DNA from: Myxococcales bacterium
GTDB lineage: Bacteria > Myxococcota_A > UBA9160 > SMWR01
Reading direction: 5' to 3'
Length of the DNA stretch: 48,683 nucleotides
Assembly (NCBI GenBank): GCA_022561775.1
Contig: JADFQO010000021.1
Location: 1-48,683 of the forward strand
Shown in pieces: positions 9,063 to 18,214 of the stretch. Position 1 is the first letter of the stretch. Every line of letters starts with the position of its first letter. Under the pieces are notes generated by a model. It ran no database searches, was not told where the DNA came from, and worked only from the letters and a program-made list of their open reading frames with translations. The position numbers and the translations under genes were made by a program.

Positions 9063-10670
9063 ATGGCGACCTGCGGCGAAAAATTGATCCAGATTCTTGA
9101 GAGTTACCGAATCGAACTCGTATTCGGCATTCCCGGTGTACACACCGTCGAACTCTATCGGGGCCTGAAACGCTCCAGCATTCGTCACATTACGCCGCGC
9201 CACGAGCAGGGCGCCGGATTCATGGCGGACGGATACGCGCGAGCCACGGGCGCAGTCGGCGTCTGCTTCATCATCACGGGCCCGGGCATGACAAACATCG
9301 CCACCGCGATGGCCCAGGCGCGGCAGGACTCGATTCCGATGCTCGTGATCTCCACGGTGAGCCGCAGCAACCAGCTCGGCATGGGCGAAGGGCGCCTTCA
9401 CGAACTTCCCCACCAGCGAAACCTCGTCGCCGAGGTAGCGGTGTTCAGCCACACACTGTTTGGCGCGGAGGAACTGCCAAAGGTCATGGCGCGCGCGTTC
9501 GGAGTGTTCGCAAGCCAGCGACCCGGCCCGGTGCATATCGAGATTCCACTCGATGTGATCGCATCAGAAGCGGACTCGATCGACACCGCCGCATGGTCGT
9601 TGCCGAGCGCGCCTGCGGCGCCACCCGAGACCATCGACCGCGCGGCCGCGCTGCTGCGCGATGCTCAGCGCCCGCTGATCGCCATCGGGGGTGGTGCAAT
9701 CCGCGCGGGCGCCGAAGTGATGCAGCTCGCAGAGACACTTGGCGCACCCGTCGTCAACACCGTGAACGCGAAGGGCGTGGTGCCCTCGAGCCACCCTCTC
9801 TCGGTGGGTGGTTCGGGTTCGTCTGCGCCGGTCCGCGGAGCGTTTCGCGACGCCGATATCGTATTGGGTGTGGGCACTGAATTTGCGGAAACCGACTACG
9901 ACCTCTACCTCAACGGGGATATCGCGTTCGACGGAAAATTGATTCGCATCGATATCGACGCCGCACAGCTCAGCCGCAACCTGAAGCCCCATCTGGCGAT
10001 CTACAGCGACGCCCGCCACGCGCTGGCGGCGCTGAACGCCTCGTTGGAGCAGAACCCGCCAACCTCGAACGACGGTGAATCACGCGCTCAGGCGATCCGC
10101 GACGCCTTGCATCGCGAGCGCGATGAGCGGTACCAGGCATTCTTCGATGCCATTCGCGACACACTCCCGGAAGCGATCATCGCGGGCGATTCGACACAAC
10201 CGACCTATTACGCTTGTTTGCATTACGAAACCGATGCGCCACGTCGCTATTTCCACTCCGCCAGTGGCTATGGCACGCTGGGGTATGCGATCCCCGCGGC
10301 CATCGGCGCAAAGCTCGGGCGGCTCAACCAGCCGGTCATCGCGTTGATCGGAGATGGCGCCGCGCAGTTCACATTGGGCGAGATCGCGAGCGCGGTGGGG
10401 GCAAGGGCGTCGGTGATCTTCCTGATCTGGAACAATCAGGGATACGCTGAAATCCAACGCTGTTTCAAGGAATCCGGTGTCGAAAGCGTCGGAGTCGAAC
10501 TTCATACACCAGATTTTGTCGCACTTGGAAAGAGCTTGGGCTGCTCGGCTTGCCGGGCGAGCAACCTCGAAGAACTCAAGAACGCGTTGAAGACCGCCGC
10601 CGAAAGCCCCGCGCCGACCTTGATCGAGGTCAGACAAGCCGATTTCGTAGACGGTTACGCACCTCTGTAA
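9063..10670 (+). CDS. ThDP-dependent decarboxylase, AruI-like (acetolactate synthase fold)
   Basis: 535 residues. The ThDP-activating glutamate is Glu48 in RHEQGAGFMADGYAR. The C-terminal cofactor motif is GDGAAQFTLGE followed by WNNQGYAEIQ. The segments FGIPGVHTVELYRGL and GEGRLHELPHQRN recall AruI-type 5-guanidino-2-oxopentanoate decarboxylases rather than biosynthetic acetolactate synthase, so a 2-oxo acid from transamination of a basic amino acid is a reasonable substrate guess. The start ATG at 9063 has a strong AAGGAGAAGGAG ribosome-binding site. It sits between the MttB gene and the BetI-like regulator, in one apparent operon. The substrate assignment is tentative; the enzyme class is firm. 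Confidence 0.85.
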   Translation: MATCGEKLIQILESYRIELVFGIPGVHTVELYRGLKRSSIRHITPRHEQGAGFMADGYARATGAVGVCFIITGPGMTNIATAMAQARQDSIPMLVISTVSRSNQLGMGEGRLHELPHQRNLVAEVAVFSHTLFGAEELPKVMARAFGVFASQRPGPVHIEIPLDVIASEADSIDTAAWSLPSAPAAPPETIDRAAALLRDAQRPLIAIGGGAIRAGAEVMQLAETLGAPVVNTVNAKGVVPSSHPLSVGGSGSSAPVRGAFRDADIVLGVGTEFAETDYDLYLNGDIAFDGKLIRIDIDAAQLSRNLKPHLAIYSDARHALAALNASLEQNPPTSNDGESRAQAIRDALHRERDERYQAFFDAIRDTLPEAIIAGDSTQPTYYACLHYETDAPRRYFHSASGYGTLGYAIPAAIGAKLGRLNQPVIALIGDGAAQFTLGEIASAVGARASVIFLIWNNQGYAEIQRCFKESGVESVGVELHTPDFVALGKSLGCSACRASNLEELKNALKTAAESPAPTLIEVRQADFVDGYAPL

Positions 10671-10681
10671 TCGGTGATCCG

Positions 10682-11314
10682 GTGCCGGCCCCGGTCAACG
10701 CACAGCGCAAGTACCGACGTCTCGCGCCGAGCGAACGCAGGCAGAGCCTGATCGAGGCCGCGCTCGATTGCCTCGCGCGGCTCGGGCCCCATGGGGCCGG
10801 CGTGCGCGAGATCTGCGATCGAGCGGGCGTCTCGCCGGGCCTACTGCGCCACCATTTTGATGGCAAGGACGAGCTGATCATCGAAGCGTATCGGGCGCTC
10901 ACTCGAGAGTTCCACCAGAACCTGCACGGTGTTCTTTTCGATCCCGCGGAATCTGCCGCGCAAAAGCTGCAAGCTTTCATCAATACCTACTTTTCCAGTG
11001 AGGTGACGAGAGACGAGCGGGTGGGCAGCTACATTTCCTACTGGACGCTCGCGCGAACGGATCGAAAGATCCAGCGAATCCAACGGTCCGCCTATCGAAG
11101 GCTGCGAAGGCTGCTCGCACCGGTCCTGAATCGATTGGCCAAAGATCGCGGCGTCCGGATCGACGCAGAGCAGGTCGCCATCAGCCTCATCGCGCTGCTC
11201 GACGGATTCTGGCTCGAACTGTGCGTCGATCCGAAACACTTTTCCCGCGCGAAGACCAGCGCCATCTGCTGGAAGTGGCTCGAAGCATTCTTGCGCGGGA
11301 GTCGACCGCGCTAA
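10682..11314 (+). CDS. TetR-family transcriptional regulator, BetI-like
   Basis: About 210 residues from a GTG start, 11 nt after the decarboxylase gene. The N-terminal helix-turn-helix (VREICDRAGVSPGLLRHHF) is typical TetR. The C-terminal part resembles BetI, the choline-responsive repressor of glycine betaine synthesis, notably ALLDGFWLELCVDP near residue 180. It is probably a repressor that controls this operon in response to a quaternary amine or a related ligand; that is inference from similarity and position. An in-frame ATG at 10550 would overlap the upstream gene by 120 nt and add no domain, so the GTG is preferred, though its ribosome-binding site is weak. Confidence 0.8.
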   Translation: MPAPVNAQRKYRRLAPSERRQSLIEAALDCLARLGPHGAGVREICDRAGVSPGLLRHHFDGKDELIIEAYRALTREFHQNLHGVLFDPAESAAQKLQAFINTYFSSEVTRDERVGSYISYWTLARTDRKIQRIQRSAYRRLRRLLAPVLNRLAKDRGVRIDAEQVAISLIALLDGFWLELCVDPKHFSRAKTSAICWKWLEAFLRGSRPR

Positions 11315-11333
11315 ACGCGAACATTCGGGTCGT

Positions 11334-13049
11334 TCAGTTCGACTCTGCGACCGCTCTTGACATGTCGTCGAGCAGCGCCTGCGGTGATACCGGCCGGCCG
11401 AGAAACGCCTCGATGATCTCTTTCGAAGTTTTCTCGAGGCCGAAGCGGTACAAACTCTCGCTGATTCGACCATACCAGCTCGAGTCACCCTCGGTGTATG
11501 GGCCGTAGCGTTCGCGCGCACGAGCCCGCAAATCGGCGTTCATGATCGCACCCGCCGCGTAGTTCATCATGTAACCGGGCGAGTCGATCAGCTGACCGCG
11601 AACCGCCCACCACGCCAGATCGGGATGGGGATTGATGCGAAAGTACCTCTGAGTGATTTCCCCCCACACCTGGTTCGGATCGCGCTCCGGCGTGCGGTGC
11701 ATGCGCACTTCGAATAGCGCCCAGCCGATGTCCATCGCGATCGCCGCGTATTTGGCAGCAATCGAGTCCTTCATCGGCACGGAAGCCCCGAGATAGCGCT
11801 GCTGCCACGACGGCTCGTACATCTCCAGTGTGGCGATGTCGGCAACTCCCTCGGTGAAGATGTCACTGTCCGGCCAGTCCACGAAGGCCGGGCGGCTGCG
11901 GATCGCGGCGATATGGATCGCGTGGCCCGTTTCGTGCAGAAGCTCCAGAAGATTGTCGAGCCCGCCCATCTGGTAGGACGCGAAGACCCACGGCTCGCCG
12001 AGCAGCCAGGTTCCACCCTCGAACCGGGGTCGGCGGCCGAAGGTCGTGAACGCCACCGGATCCTTGCTCGGCCGGGGCTCGAGGTCGTACTGTACCTGCA
12101 ACGCCACCGGATCCGCGCCCAGATCTCGGTAGAAGCGATCGTTGATCGCCCGCAGGGAGTCAACGGGAATTGCGTCACTCAGCGCCCGATTGCCGCGGCC
12201 GGCGTTGTACGCAAAATCCCAGGGCTCGAGCGCCGTGTCGGGCGCGATGTCGTGCCACTTCTGCAGCACCTGCATCAGCCACTCCTCCATCACCGCCGGC
12301 TCGACGCCGATGCCGCGCACCGACTCGCCGAGCACTTTACCCTCGCGATTCAGGCGCGCGGCGTTCAGCCGGATCAGCGTCCGGTAGGGGCTTCGCGGCC
12401 CATTGTCCCCGTTGACCGATGCCCAGATCGGCGCCATCGCCCGCCACAACCCCTCGCGCCGGGACGGCTCGTCGGTCAACGGCAATCGGCCGAAGACCGT
12501 CAACCGGTCCATCGGCTCACCCTCGAACGACACCGAATGGGCCGCCTCTGAAAAGCAGGCGTAGATCCGTTTCGAGAGCGCCTCGTAACCGCCCTCCCCC
12601 TTCGCGACGCTTTCCGGGTCGTAGCGACAGTCGACCTTCCCGCTCCCGCCCGCATCCACTGCTTCCGAGGTCGGTTGATTCGACTCCTCGGGAAGGTCGA
12701 TTTTGAGGGCTCGCCGCATCGCGGTCAGCGCTCGAAGGTCTTCCTCCGACGCTGGCGGAGAAGGGTCGACGGAAAGAACCCGCTGTAGCTGGGTTCGCAC
12801 GGAATTGTAGGAGCCAATGAGATCCGCCAACGCCACGCCGGTCGTGGCCGTCGTCGCGCCGCGGCTGCGCGTGACGTCGATCCGGTCTCCCAGCGCGCGT
12901 GTTTGCTGAAAGAGCTGCTCGATCTCCCCAACGGAAAGCAACGGATCGTCGGTCGTCGATCGCTCGCCGCAGCATCCGAGCGCCGCCCCCGCGAAGCCAG
13001 CCGCCAAAACCGCGAGGGTGAACGCGGCGGGGCGAGACGGACTGGTCAT
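11334..13049 (-). CDS. Zinc metallopeptidase lipoprotein (gluzincin, M2/M3-like)
   Basis: 571 residues with signal peptide and lipobox ALGC (Cys26), so the enzyme is exported. The zinc site is HETGH at 372-376. The third ligand is probably Glu400 in FTEGVADIATLEMYEPSW. The layout fits gluzincin peptidyl-dipeptidases and oligopeptidases of clan MA (M2/M3-like). It presumably cleaves peptides in the periplasm. Convergent with the TetR gene (19-nt gap) and divergent from the frameshifted aminotransferase. The exact peptidase family is uncertain. Confidence 0.85.
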   Translation of the reverse strand: MTSPSRPAAFTLAVLAAGFAGAALGCCGERSTTDDPLLSVGEIEQLFQQTRALGDRIDVTRSRGATTATTGVALADLIGSYNSVRTQLQRVLSVDPSPPASEEDLRALTAMRRALKIDLPEESNQPTSEAVDAGGSGKVDCRYDPESVAKGEGGYEALSKRIYACFSEAAHSVSFEGEPMDRLTVFGRLPLTDEPSRREGLWRAMAPIWASVNGDNGPRSPYRTLIRLNAARLNREGKVLGESVRGIGVEPAVMEEWLMQVLQKWHDIAPDTALEPWDFAYNAGRGNRALSDAIPVDSLRAINDRFYRDLGADPVALQVQYDLEPRPSKDPVAFTTFGRRPRFEGGTWLLGEPWVFASYQMGGLDNLLELLHETGHAIHIAAIRSRPAFVDWPDSDIFTEGVADIATLEMYEPSWQQRYLGASVPMKDSIAAKYAAIAMDIGWALFEVRMHRTPERDPNQVWGEITQRYFRINPHPDLAWWAVRGQLIDSPGYMMNYAAGAIMNADLRARARERYGPYTEGDSSWYGRISESLYRFGLEKTSKEIIEAFLGRPVSPQALLDDMSRAVAESN

Positions 13050-13162
13050 CGGCTCCTCCTGACGGTAAGAGGGGAATCATATAACGTCTGCTCCCAGGCG
13101 CTCGATCCGTGCGTGCCGACGCGGCACGACTGGATCGAGCCCTGTTATTTGGGATCGATCGC

Positions 13163-14502
13163 ATGCGCGCAAACGAACTCGAACACTCTCTCGCGGCCAG
13201 CGCCGGAAGCGCTCTACCGGTCGCGGTGCGCGGCTCGGGATGCCGAATCTGGGACCGGGAAGGTCGCGAGTACATCGACGCATGCGGGGGTGCCATGGTG
13301 ATGAGCCTGGGCCACTGCCACCCGGCCTGGTGGAGGCCGCCAAGCGCCAGCTCGACCAGCTGACCTTCAGCTACCGGTTCTCGTTCTCCAACGAGCCGAT
13401 GGCGGACCTGTGCGGCTTGATCCGCGAGATTGCACCCATGGAACGCGCGTCGGCGTTCTTCAACTCCTCGGGCTCGGAGTCCATCGAGTCCGCGATCCAC
13501 ATGGCGATTCTCTATTGGCGGCATCTCGGCAAACCGAGCAAGATCGAGTTGATCTCGCGCTTTCCGAGTTACCACGGCTCCACGCTAGGCGCGCTCGGCC
13601 TCTCGAGTTCACGCTGGCGCGAGGCATTCGAGTTGGTGCTCGAGAAGAACGCAGTCGCTCAGGTTCCGGGCGCCGACATCCGCGCGCGGCGCAGCGATGA
13701 GGCGGAATGCCGCTTCGGCCTCGAGCAAATCGAAGACGCCATCGTGTCACGCGGAGCCGACCACGTCGCCGCGGTGTTTCTCGAACCTATCTCGGGGGCG
13801 AGTGCGGCCGCCGTCGTGCCGCCTGCGGGCTATATCGACGGCGTGCGGGAACTCTGCAACCGGTACGGCGTGTTGATGATCTGCGACGAGACGATCACGG
13901 GCTTCGGTCGCACGGGCGAATGGTGGGGATCGAGCCACTGGCGGGGGAAGCCCGACATCGTCACCTTCGCCAAGGGCGTGACGAGCGGCATCACTCCGTT
14001 TTCGGGGATGATCGTGGCCGGCAACGTCGCCGACGTGTTTCTCGAGAGGCCCGAGGGCTTTCCGTGGGGCCACACCTTCTCGGGCAATCCTCTGGGCTGC
14101 GCGATCGCCGCGGACGCGATCCGGACGATTCGCGATGAAGACCTCGTCACTCGGGGGCGCGCACTCGGTGAACGGCTGCGCGCGGGGATGGACGCGATCG
14201 CGGCGCCATCGCAGCACATCGGCCAGGTCCGCGGAAAGGGATTGCTTCAGGGCATGGAATTGGTGACCGATCGCGATTCACTCGAACCGCTCGCGGGCGC
14301 CTCGGACCGCCTCGCAGCGTTCGCGAAGGATCGCGGGCTGATGATCTACTCCTGCCCGACCCCGCTGGGCCGGCGCATGATCGAAGCCGTCCTGCTCGCG
14401 CCGCCGCTGATTGTCGACGAGGCCGACATCGACGAGATCCTCGAGAGACTCGCGGACGCCGTGCGCAAACTCGACGCCTGCCCGCGCGTCGAAACCACCT
14501 AG
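13163..14502 (+). pseudogene. Class III PLP aminotransferase, single-base frameshift
   Basis: A fold-type I, class III aminotransferase split by a frameshift. The N-terminal part (ATG 13163) reads normally through [20 protein letters not shown] in one frame. From about 13328 the family sequence continues in the next frame as [17 protein letters not shown]. Adding one base near 13327/13328 would restore HPA-V-VEAA, the usual family wording, so a 1-nt deletion or an assembly error is indicated. The remainder is complete: the catalytic lysine lies in TFAKGVTSG and the Asp in MICDETITGFGRTG. Substrate unknown; 4-aminobutyrate, ornithine and beta-amino acids are options. No other damage is seen, so it may be functional in the true genome. 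Confidence 0.85.
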
Positions 14503-14583
14503 CGCCCGATCTGAAATGCCGTCCGGCGGCAGTCGCCGCGCTGCGCACCCCCGGGCCGGGGCCATCGCGTTCCGCCGCTTCAA

Positions 14584-14617
14584 TTCAATTGGGGACGGTG
14601 TTCAATTGGGGACGGTG
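14584..14617 (+). repeat. 17-bp direct tandem duplication
   Basis: TTCAATTGGGGACGGTG occurs twice back to back (14584-14600 and 14601-14617), followed by TTGAGCAC. It is an isolated short tandem repeat in a fragment-rich spacer. It may be a slippage product or the edge of a small mobile repeat. Confidence 0.9.
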
Positions 14618-14656
14618 TTGAGCACACGGTGCAGCACCTGGGTCTACATTGGCTGC

Positions 14657-14712
14657 GGTGACGGGAGGCCTGAGGGCGACATGGGGTTCGAGCCCGATGG
14701 CCTCCCGTCACC
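14657..14712. repeat. 14-bp perfect inverted repeat
   Basis: GGTGACGGGAGGCC at 14657-14670 pairs with its reverse complement at 14699-14712 across a 28-nt loop. No T tract follows, so a terminator is unlikely. It could be a REP-like or transposon-end remnant next to the tandem repeat. Confidence 0.8.
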
Positions 14713-14766
14713 ACACCCATGCAGCAATCTCCGCAGACGAGTTCGAACAGGAGCCCGACGATTGCA

Positions 14767-14943
14767 TCAGCGCGCGGCCCGTTCGCTGTAGATCGCGCGC
14801 GCGTCGCTGAGCAGCTTCAGCAGCACCGATTTCTCTTGCGAGGTGTTGTAGCCGTCGTGAGCGCGCGCCATTTCGATCAGGCGATCGATCCAGGCGACGA
14901 AGTAGTTGGCATCGTCGGCAGAGCGCGCGGGGCGCCCTCCACC
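14767..14943 (-). pseudogene. C-terminal fragment of a CehA/McbA-like metallohydrolase
   Basis: The minus strand reads an open tail of nearly 60 codons ending in TGA at 14767. It contains SADDANYFVAWIDRLIEMA and KSVLLKLLSDARAIYSERAAR. This helical ending resembles the C termini of CehA/McbA-family (PHP-like) metallohydrolases. No start, no metal-binding motifs and no upstream continuation are present: the sequence beyond 14943 is taken by an antiporter fragment on the other strand. The family call is from memory of the typical tail and is moderate at best. Confidence 0.45.
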
Positions 14944-14951
14944 GTGAGGTG

Positions 14952-15110
14952 GCGGTGCCCGTCGTTTTGCTCATCTTCTTTCTGCTGGTTCAGATCCGCA
15001 TCTTCGACGGGACGCCGCATCTGCCCCTGATCCTAGCGAGCGTGGTCGCCGCGGTGGTGGGATTGAGCCTGCGATACGCCTCGAGCGAGATCGAACGCGG
15101 GATCCTACCA
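14952..15110 (+). pseudogene. N-terminal fragment of an NhaC-like Na+/H+ antiporter
   Basis: About 50 codons with VPVVLLIFFLLVQIRIF, a PHLPLILA turn and a second hydrophobic helix ending RYASSEIERGI. This resembles the first two transmembrane segments of NhaC-type antiporters. The reading frame then loses membrane character and runs into unrelated sequence, so the gene is truncated. Confidence 0.45.
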
Positions 15111-15243
15111 TCGCCTACGGCGGCTTTCGCATCGCGATGTTGCCCGAGACCCCGCAGCAACCTCCAATTATGTAACCCGAGCCGAGTCGCGCGAGCCGGC
15201 GGATCTGTCGATCGCCGCTCCGCCTACCAGCCGCAATCCGCGA

Positions 15244-16824
15244 CTACTCCTCGATCACGCAGCGGCTCTGCTCCCGCATGAACTGCATCACGTAGTAGGG
15301 GCCACAACCGCCCTTCCCGCTCGCGCCGGAGGCCTTCCAGCCGGTAAACGGTTGGGCGCCCGGCCAGGCACCGGTGGTCGCGCCGCTTCGCTTGTTGACG
15401 TAGGTGACACCCACTTCGATTTCGTCGAAGAACTTTTCCACCTCCGCTTTGTCCTTCGAGAAGAAACCCGCGGTCAAGCCGTACTCGACCTTGTTGCTCT
15501 CTTCGATCCCCTGCTCGAGCGAGTCGATTTCGCCGATCGCGAGGATCGGGACGAAGAATTCCTCCCTGAAGACGGAACTCGTAAGCGGCGCCTTGACGAT
15601 GGTCGGCTCGAGGTAGTAGCCCTTCGCGAAGGCTCCGTCGCTCATGCGCTTGCCACCGACGAGAATCGAGCCGTCCTTCTTTGCCATCTCGACGGCGCGC
15701 TCATACTTTGCGACTGCGCTCGGGTTGATCACGGGGCCGAAGTACACGTCTCTCTCGGTCGGATCGCCGATCGAGATCTCTCGGGTCTTCTCGATCAGTT
15801 TCGCGGTGAACTCCTCGGCCACCTTCTTGTGCACGTAGACCCGTGAGCACGCGCTGCACTTCTGATTCTGGAGTCCCCAGGCGGACTTCATCACACCCTC
15901 GGCGGCCGCGTCGACATCCGCCGAATCCATCACGATGCAGGCGTTCTTGCCGCCGAGCTCCATCAGGCAGGGCTTGGCCCACTTCGCGCTGAACCCATTG
16001 AAGATCCGGTTGCCGACATCCTTCGACCCGGTAAACACGACGCCGCCTACTTTGGGGTGCTGCCAGAGCGCGTCGCCGATCACGGAACCCCGGCCCGAGA
16101 CGAAGTGCAGGACATCTTCCGGAACGCCCGCTTCGCGGAAGATGTGGTAGAGCCTCAGCCCGGTCCACGGGGTGTCCTGGGCCGGCTTGAAGACGAGCGT
16201 GTTTCCGGCCACGAGCGCCGCGGACGACATCCCGCAACCGAGCGCCATCGGAAAGTTGAACGGTGCGATGCAGACGAATACGCCGAAGGGGCGGAGCAAA
16301 TCGGTGTTGTCTTCGATTGGCGTGAGCTTGTCCATCTTCTGTCGGTAGCCGTGCGCATTCTCCATCTGCTGCGCGTAGTAGTCGATCAAGTCTGCGGCTT
16401 CTTCGGCATCCCCAAGGGACTCCATGCGGCTCTTGCCGACCTCCAGGCTCATGCACGCCGCGATCTCGAACTTGTCGCGGCGAACCAGATCGGCCGCCTC
16501 GTGCATGATCGCCACACGCTTCTGCCAGCCGACCTTCTCCCACTTCAAGCGGGCCTGGTAGGCGGATTCGATCGCCTGGTTGACGTGCTCGACGCTGGCG
16601 GAAGTGAACTCGCCCAGAACCAGATCGGTGTCGATGGGCGAAGTGTCGACGATCCGCGGCAGCTCCGATCGCAGTTCCTTGCCATTGATGTAGATCGGGT
16701 AATCGCGGCCGCATTCGGATCGGACCTTCTCGAGCGCTTTGTCGAAAGCCCCGTGGATCTTTTCCATGTCGGCCGCGGAGGTCGTGTAGGTGATCTTCAT
16801 CGGGTCCGGTGATTGGGTCGTCAT
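15244..16824 (-). CDS. Aldehyde dehydrogenase, 1-pyrroline-5-carboxylate dehydrogenase type
   Basis: 526-residue NAD(P)-dependent aldehyde dehydrogenase. The catalytic Cys323 lies in NQKCSACSRVYV and the general base Glu289 in MELGGKN. The QKCSACSR wording and the length of just over 500 residues fit the P5C dehydrogenase (RocA/PutA-type) branch, which oxidises glutamate 5-semialdehyde to glutamate. A related semialdehyde is possible. The N terminus has the extra segment before the Rossmann domain usual in this branch. The start has AGGAGG 7 nt upstream. It follows the aminotransferase gene by 19 nt on the same strand, and the pair could convert an omega-amino acid to its semialdehyde and then to the acid. 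Confidence 0.88.
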   Translation of the reverse strand: MTTQSPDPMKITYTTSAADMEKIHGAFDKALEKVRSECGRDYPIYINGKELRSELPRIVDTSPIDTDLVLGEFTSASVEHVNQAIESAYQARLKWEKVGWQKRVAIMHEAADLVRRDKFEIAACMSLEVGKSRMESLGDAEEAADLIDYYAQQMENAHGYRQKMDKLTPIEDNTDLLRPFGVFVCIAPFNFPMALGCGMSSAALVAGNTLVFKPAQDTPWTGLRLYHIFREAGVPEDVLHFVSGRGSVIGDALWQHPKVGGVVFTGSKDVGNRIFNGFSAKWAKPCLMELGGKNACIVMDSADVDAAAEGVMKSAWGLQNQKCSACSRVYVHKKVAEEFTAKLIEKTREISIGDPTERDVYFGPVINPSAVAKYERAVEMAKKDGSILVGGKRMSDGAFAKGYYLEPTIVKAPLTSSVFREEFFVPILAIGEIDSLEQGIEESNKVEYGLTAGFFSKDKAEVEKFFDEIEVGVTYVNKRSGATTGAWPGAQPFTGWKASGASGKGGCGPYYVMQFMREQSRCVIEE

Positions 16825-16843
16825 CGTGCCTCCTCGATTGAGC

Positions 16844-18214
16844 CTAGCGGCCGTTCGGGTTCTGGATCGTCTCGAGCGTCGCGTCGAGCGCGACTCGGAA
16901 CAGGCGCACCAGCTCGGATATTTCGCTCTCGGAAATCGTGAAAGGGGGGCCGATCAAGACGAGGTCTCCATCCTCCCGATCGGTGTACCCCGAACTGGGC
17001 CACACCACGAGGCCCGCCGCCTGCGCGGCCTGCGTGAAGCCTTCTGCCATGCGCAAGCTCGGGTGAAACGGCTTGCGGGACTCTTTGTCCTCGACGAATT
17101 CGACGCCCACCAGCAGCCCCCGCCCGCGCACGTCACCCACGTTCGGATGTTCCAGGAGTTCGCCGAGACGCCGCAGTAGGATCTCGCCCATCCGAGCGCA
17201 GCGCTCGATCAAGGCGTGCGCCTTCAGCTGGCGAATGGTCGCGAGGCCGGCCGCGCACGAGACCGGGAATTGGGAAAACGTCTGGTTGTGCAGCGGCGCA
17301 CCGGTGCCCTCGGCCAGGACGTCGAGAATCCGGCGCGAGGTCACCATCGCCGACAGCGGCGCGTAACCCCCGGCGATCCCCTTGCCGAAGATCTGGAAAT
17401 CGGGCGCGACCGCGTAGGGCTCGAGCGCCGACCAGGTGCCGGTGCGACCCGCGCCGACCAGAATCTCATCCGCGATGAAGAGGACTTCGTGCCGGTCGCA
17501 GATCTCCCGGATCGTCTTCCAGTAGTCCGGGCGCGGCACGGAAGCGCCCGTCGAAGCCCCGCCCACGGGCTCGGCGATGAAAGCCGCGACCGTCTCGGGT
17601 CCCTCTTGCAATAGTGCAGCCTCCAGCGCGGTCCCGCTGCAGGCCGGGCAGTCCTCCCATTCACCGCGACACGCACAGCGGTAGGCGTAGGGCGCGGGAA
17701 CGCTGCAAACGGGGACCAACCAGTCCTGAAACTGCTTTCGGTAACCCGGGCGACCCGAGGCCGACAGCGCGAGCAGCGTGCTGCCGTGATAGCTCGGGGA
17801 AAGCGACACGATCTTGCGTTTCTCGGGTCGACCCGATTCCGCCCAGAACTGGCGCGCGATCTTCAGCGCGGCCTCGACAGCATCGCCCCCGTTGCAGCAG
17901 AACAGGGTCTTGTCGAGGCCGTCTGCGGTCAGCGCGCTCAGCTCGGCAGCCAGCTCTTCGACGGCATCATGGGTAAAGGCCACGCCGTTCACGTAGCCGA
18001 GTCGCGCGGCCTGTTCGCCGACGGCCCGCGCCAACTCGGCGTTGCCATGCCCCAGGTTGCAGACCAGCGCACCGCTGCTCGCATCGAGGTAGCGCTTGCC
18101 GGCGTCGTCGTAGAGCCAACAGCCCTCGCCGCGAACGATCCTCGGAAAGCGCTTCGCGAGTCGGCGGTAGAGGACGTGGCCAGCGGGGTACCGGTTCTCT
18201 GCGCTGGGGGACAT
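16844..18214 (-). CDS. Class III PLP aminotransferase with a Cys-rich insertion
   Basis: 456-residue fold-type I aminotransferase. PLP lysine is Lys278 (FGKGIAGGYAPL), with DE at 249-250 in FIADEILVGAGRTG. The length and motifs fit omega-amino acid:pyruvate/2-oxoglutarate transaminases. Residues 180-192 hold four cysteines as CxC-x6-CxxC, placed where relatives often carry a Cys-containing loop. A metal site is possible but not shown. It lies upstream of, and is probably co-transcribed with, the P5C-type dehydrogenase. The substrate is unknown; ornithine, 4-aminobutyrate or another omega-amine would suit its neighbour. Confidence 0.88.
   Translation of the reverse strand: MSPSAENRYPAGHVLYRRLAKRFPRIVRGEGCWLYDDAGKRYLDASSGALVCNLGHGNAELARAVGEQAARLGYVNGVAFTHDAVEELAAELSALTADGLDKTLFCCNGGDAVEAALKIARQFWAESGRPEKRKIVSLSPSYHGSTLLALSASGRPGYRKQFQDWLVPVCSVPAPYAYRCACRGEWEDCPACSGTALEAALLQEGPETVAAFIAEPVGGASTGASVPRPDYWKTIREICDRHEVLFIADEILVGAGRTGTWSALEPYAVAPDFQIFGKGIAGGYAPLSAMVTSRRILDVLAEGTGAPLHNQTFSQFPVSCAAGLATIRQLKAHALIERCARMGEILLRRLGELLEHPNVGDVRGRGLLVGVEFVEDKESRKPFHPSLRMAEGFTQAAQAAGLVVWPSSGYTDREDGDLVLIGPPFTISESEISELVRLFRVALDATLETIQNPNGR

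Larger units (their letters stand above)
14503..15243. other. Gene-fragment graveyard between aminotransferase and aldehyde dehydrogenase
   Basis: A 741-nt stretch without an intact gene. It holds a 17-bp tandem duplication, a 14-bp inverted repeat, the C-terminal end of a metallohydrolase-like gene on the minus strand and the N-terminal start of an NhaC-like antiporter on the plus strand. After the antiporter piece, a short reading frame ends ETPQQPPIM, possibly the tail of a third gene. The pattern suggests repeated insertion and deletion at this site. Confidence 0.6.
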
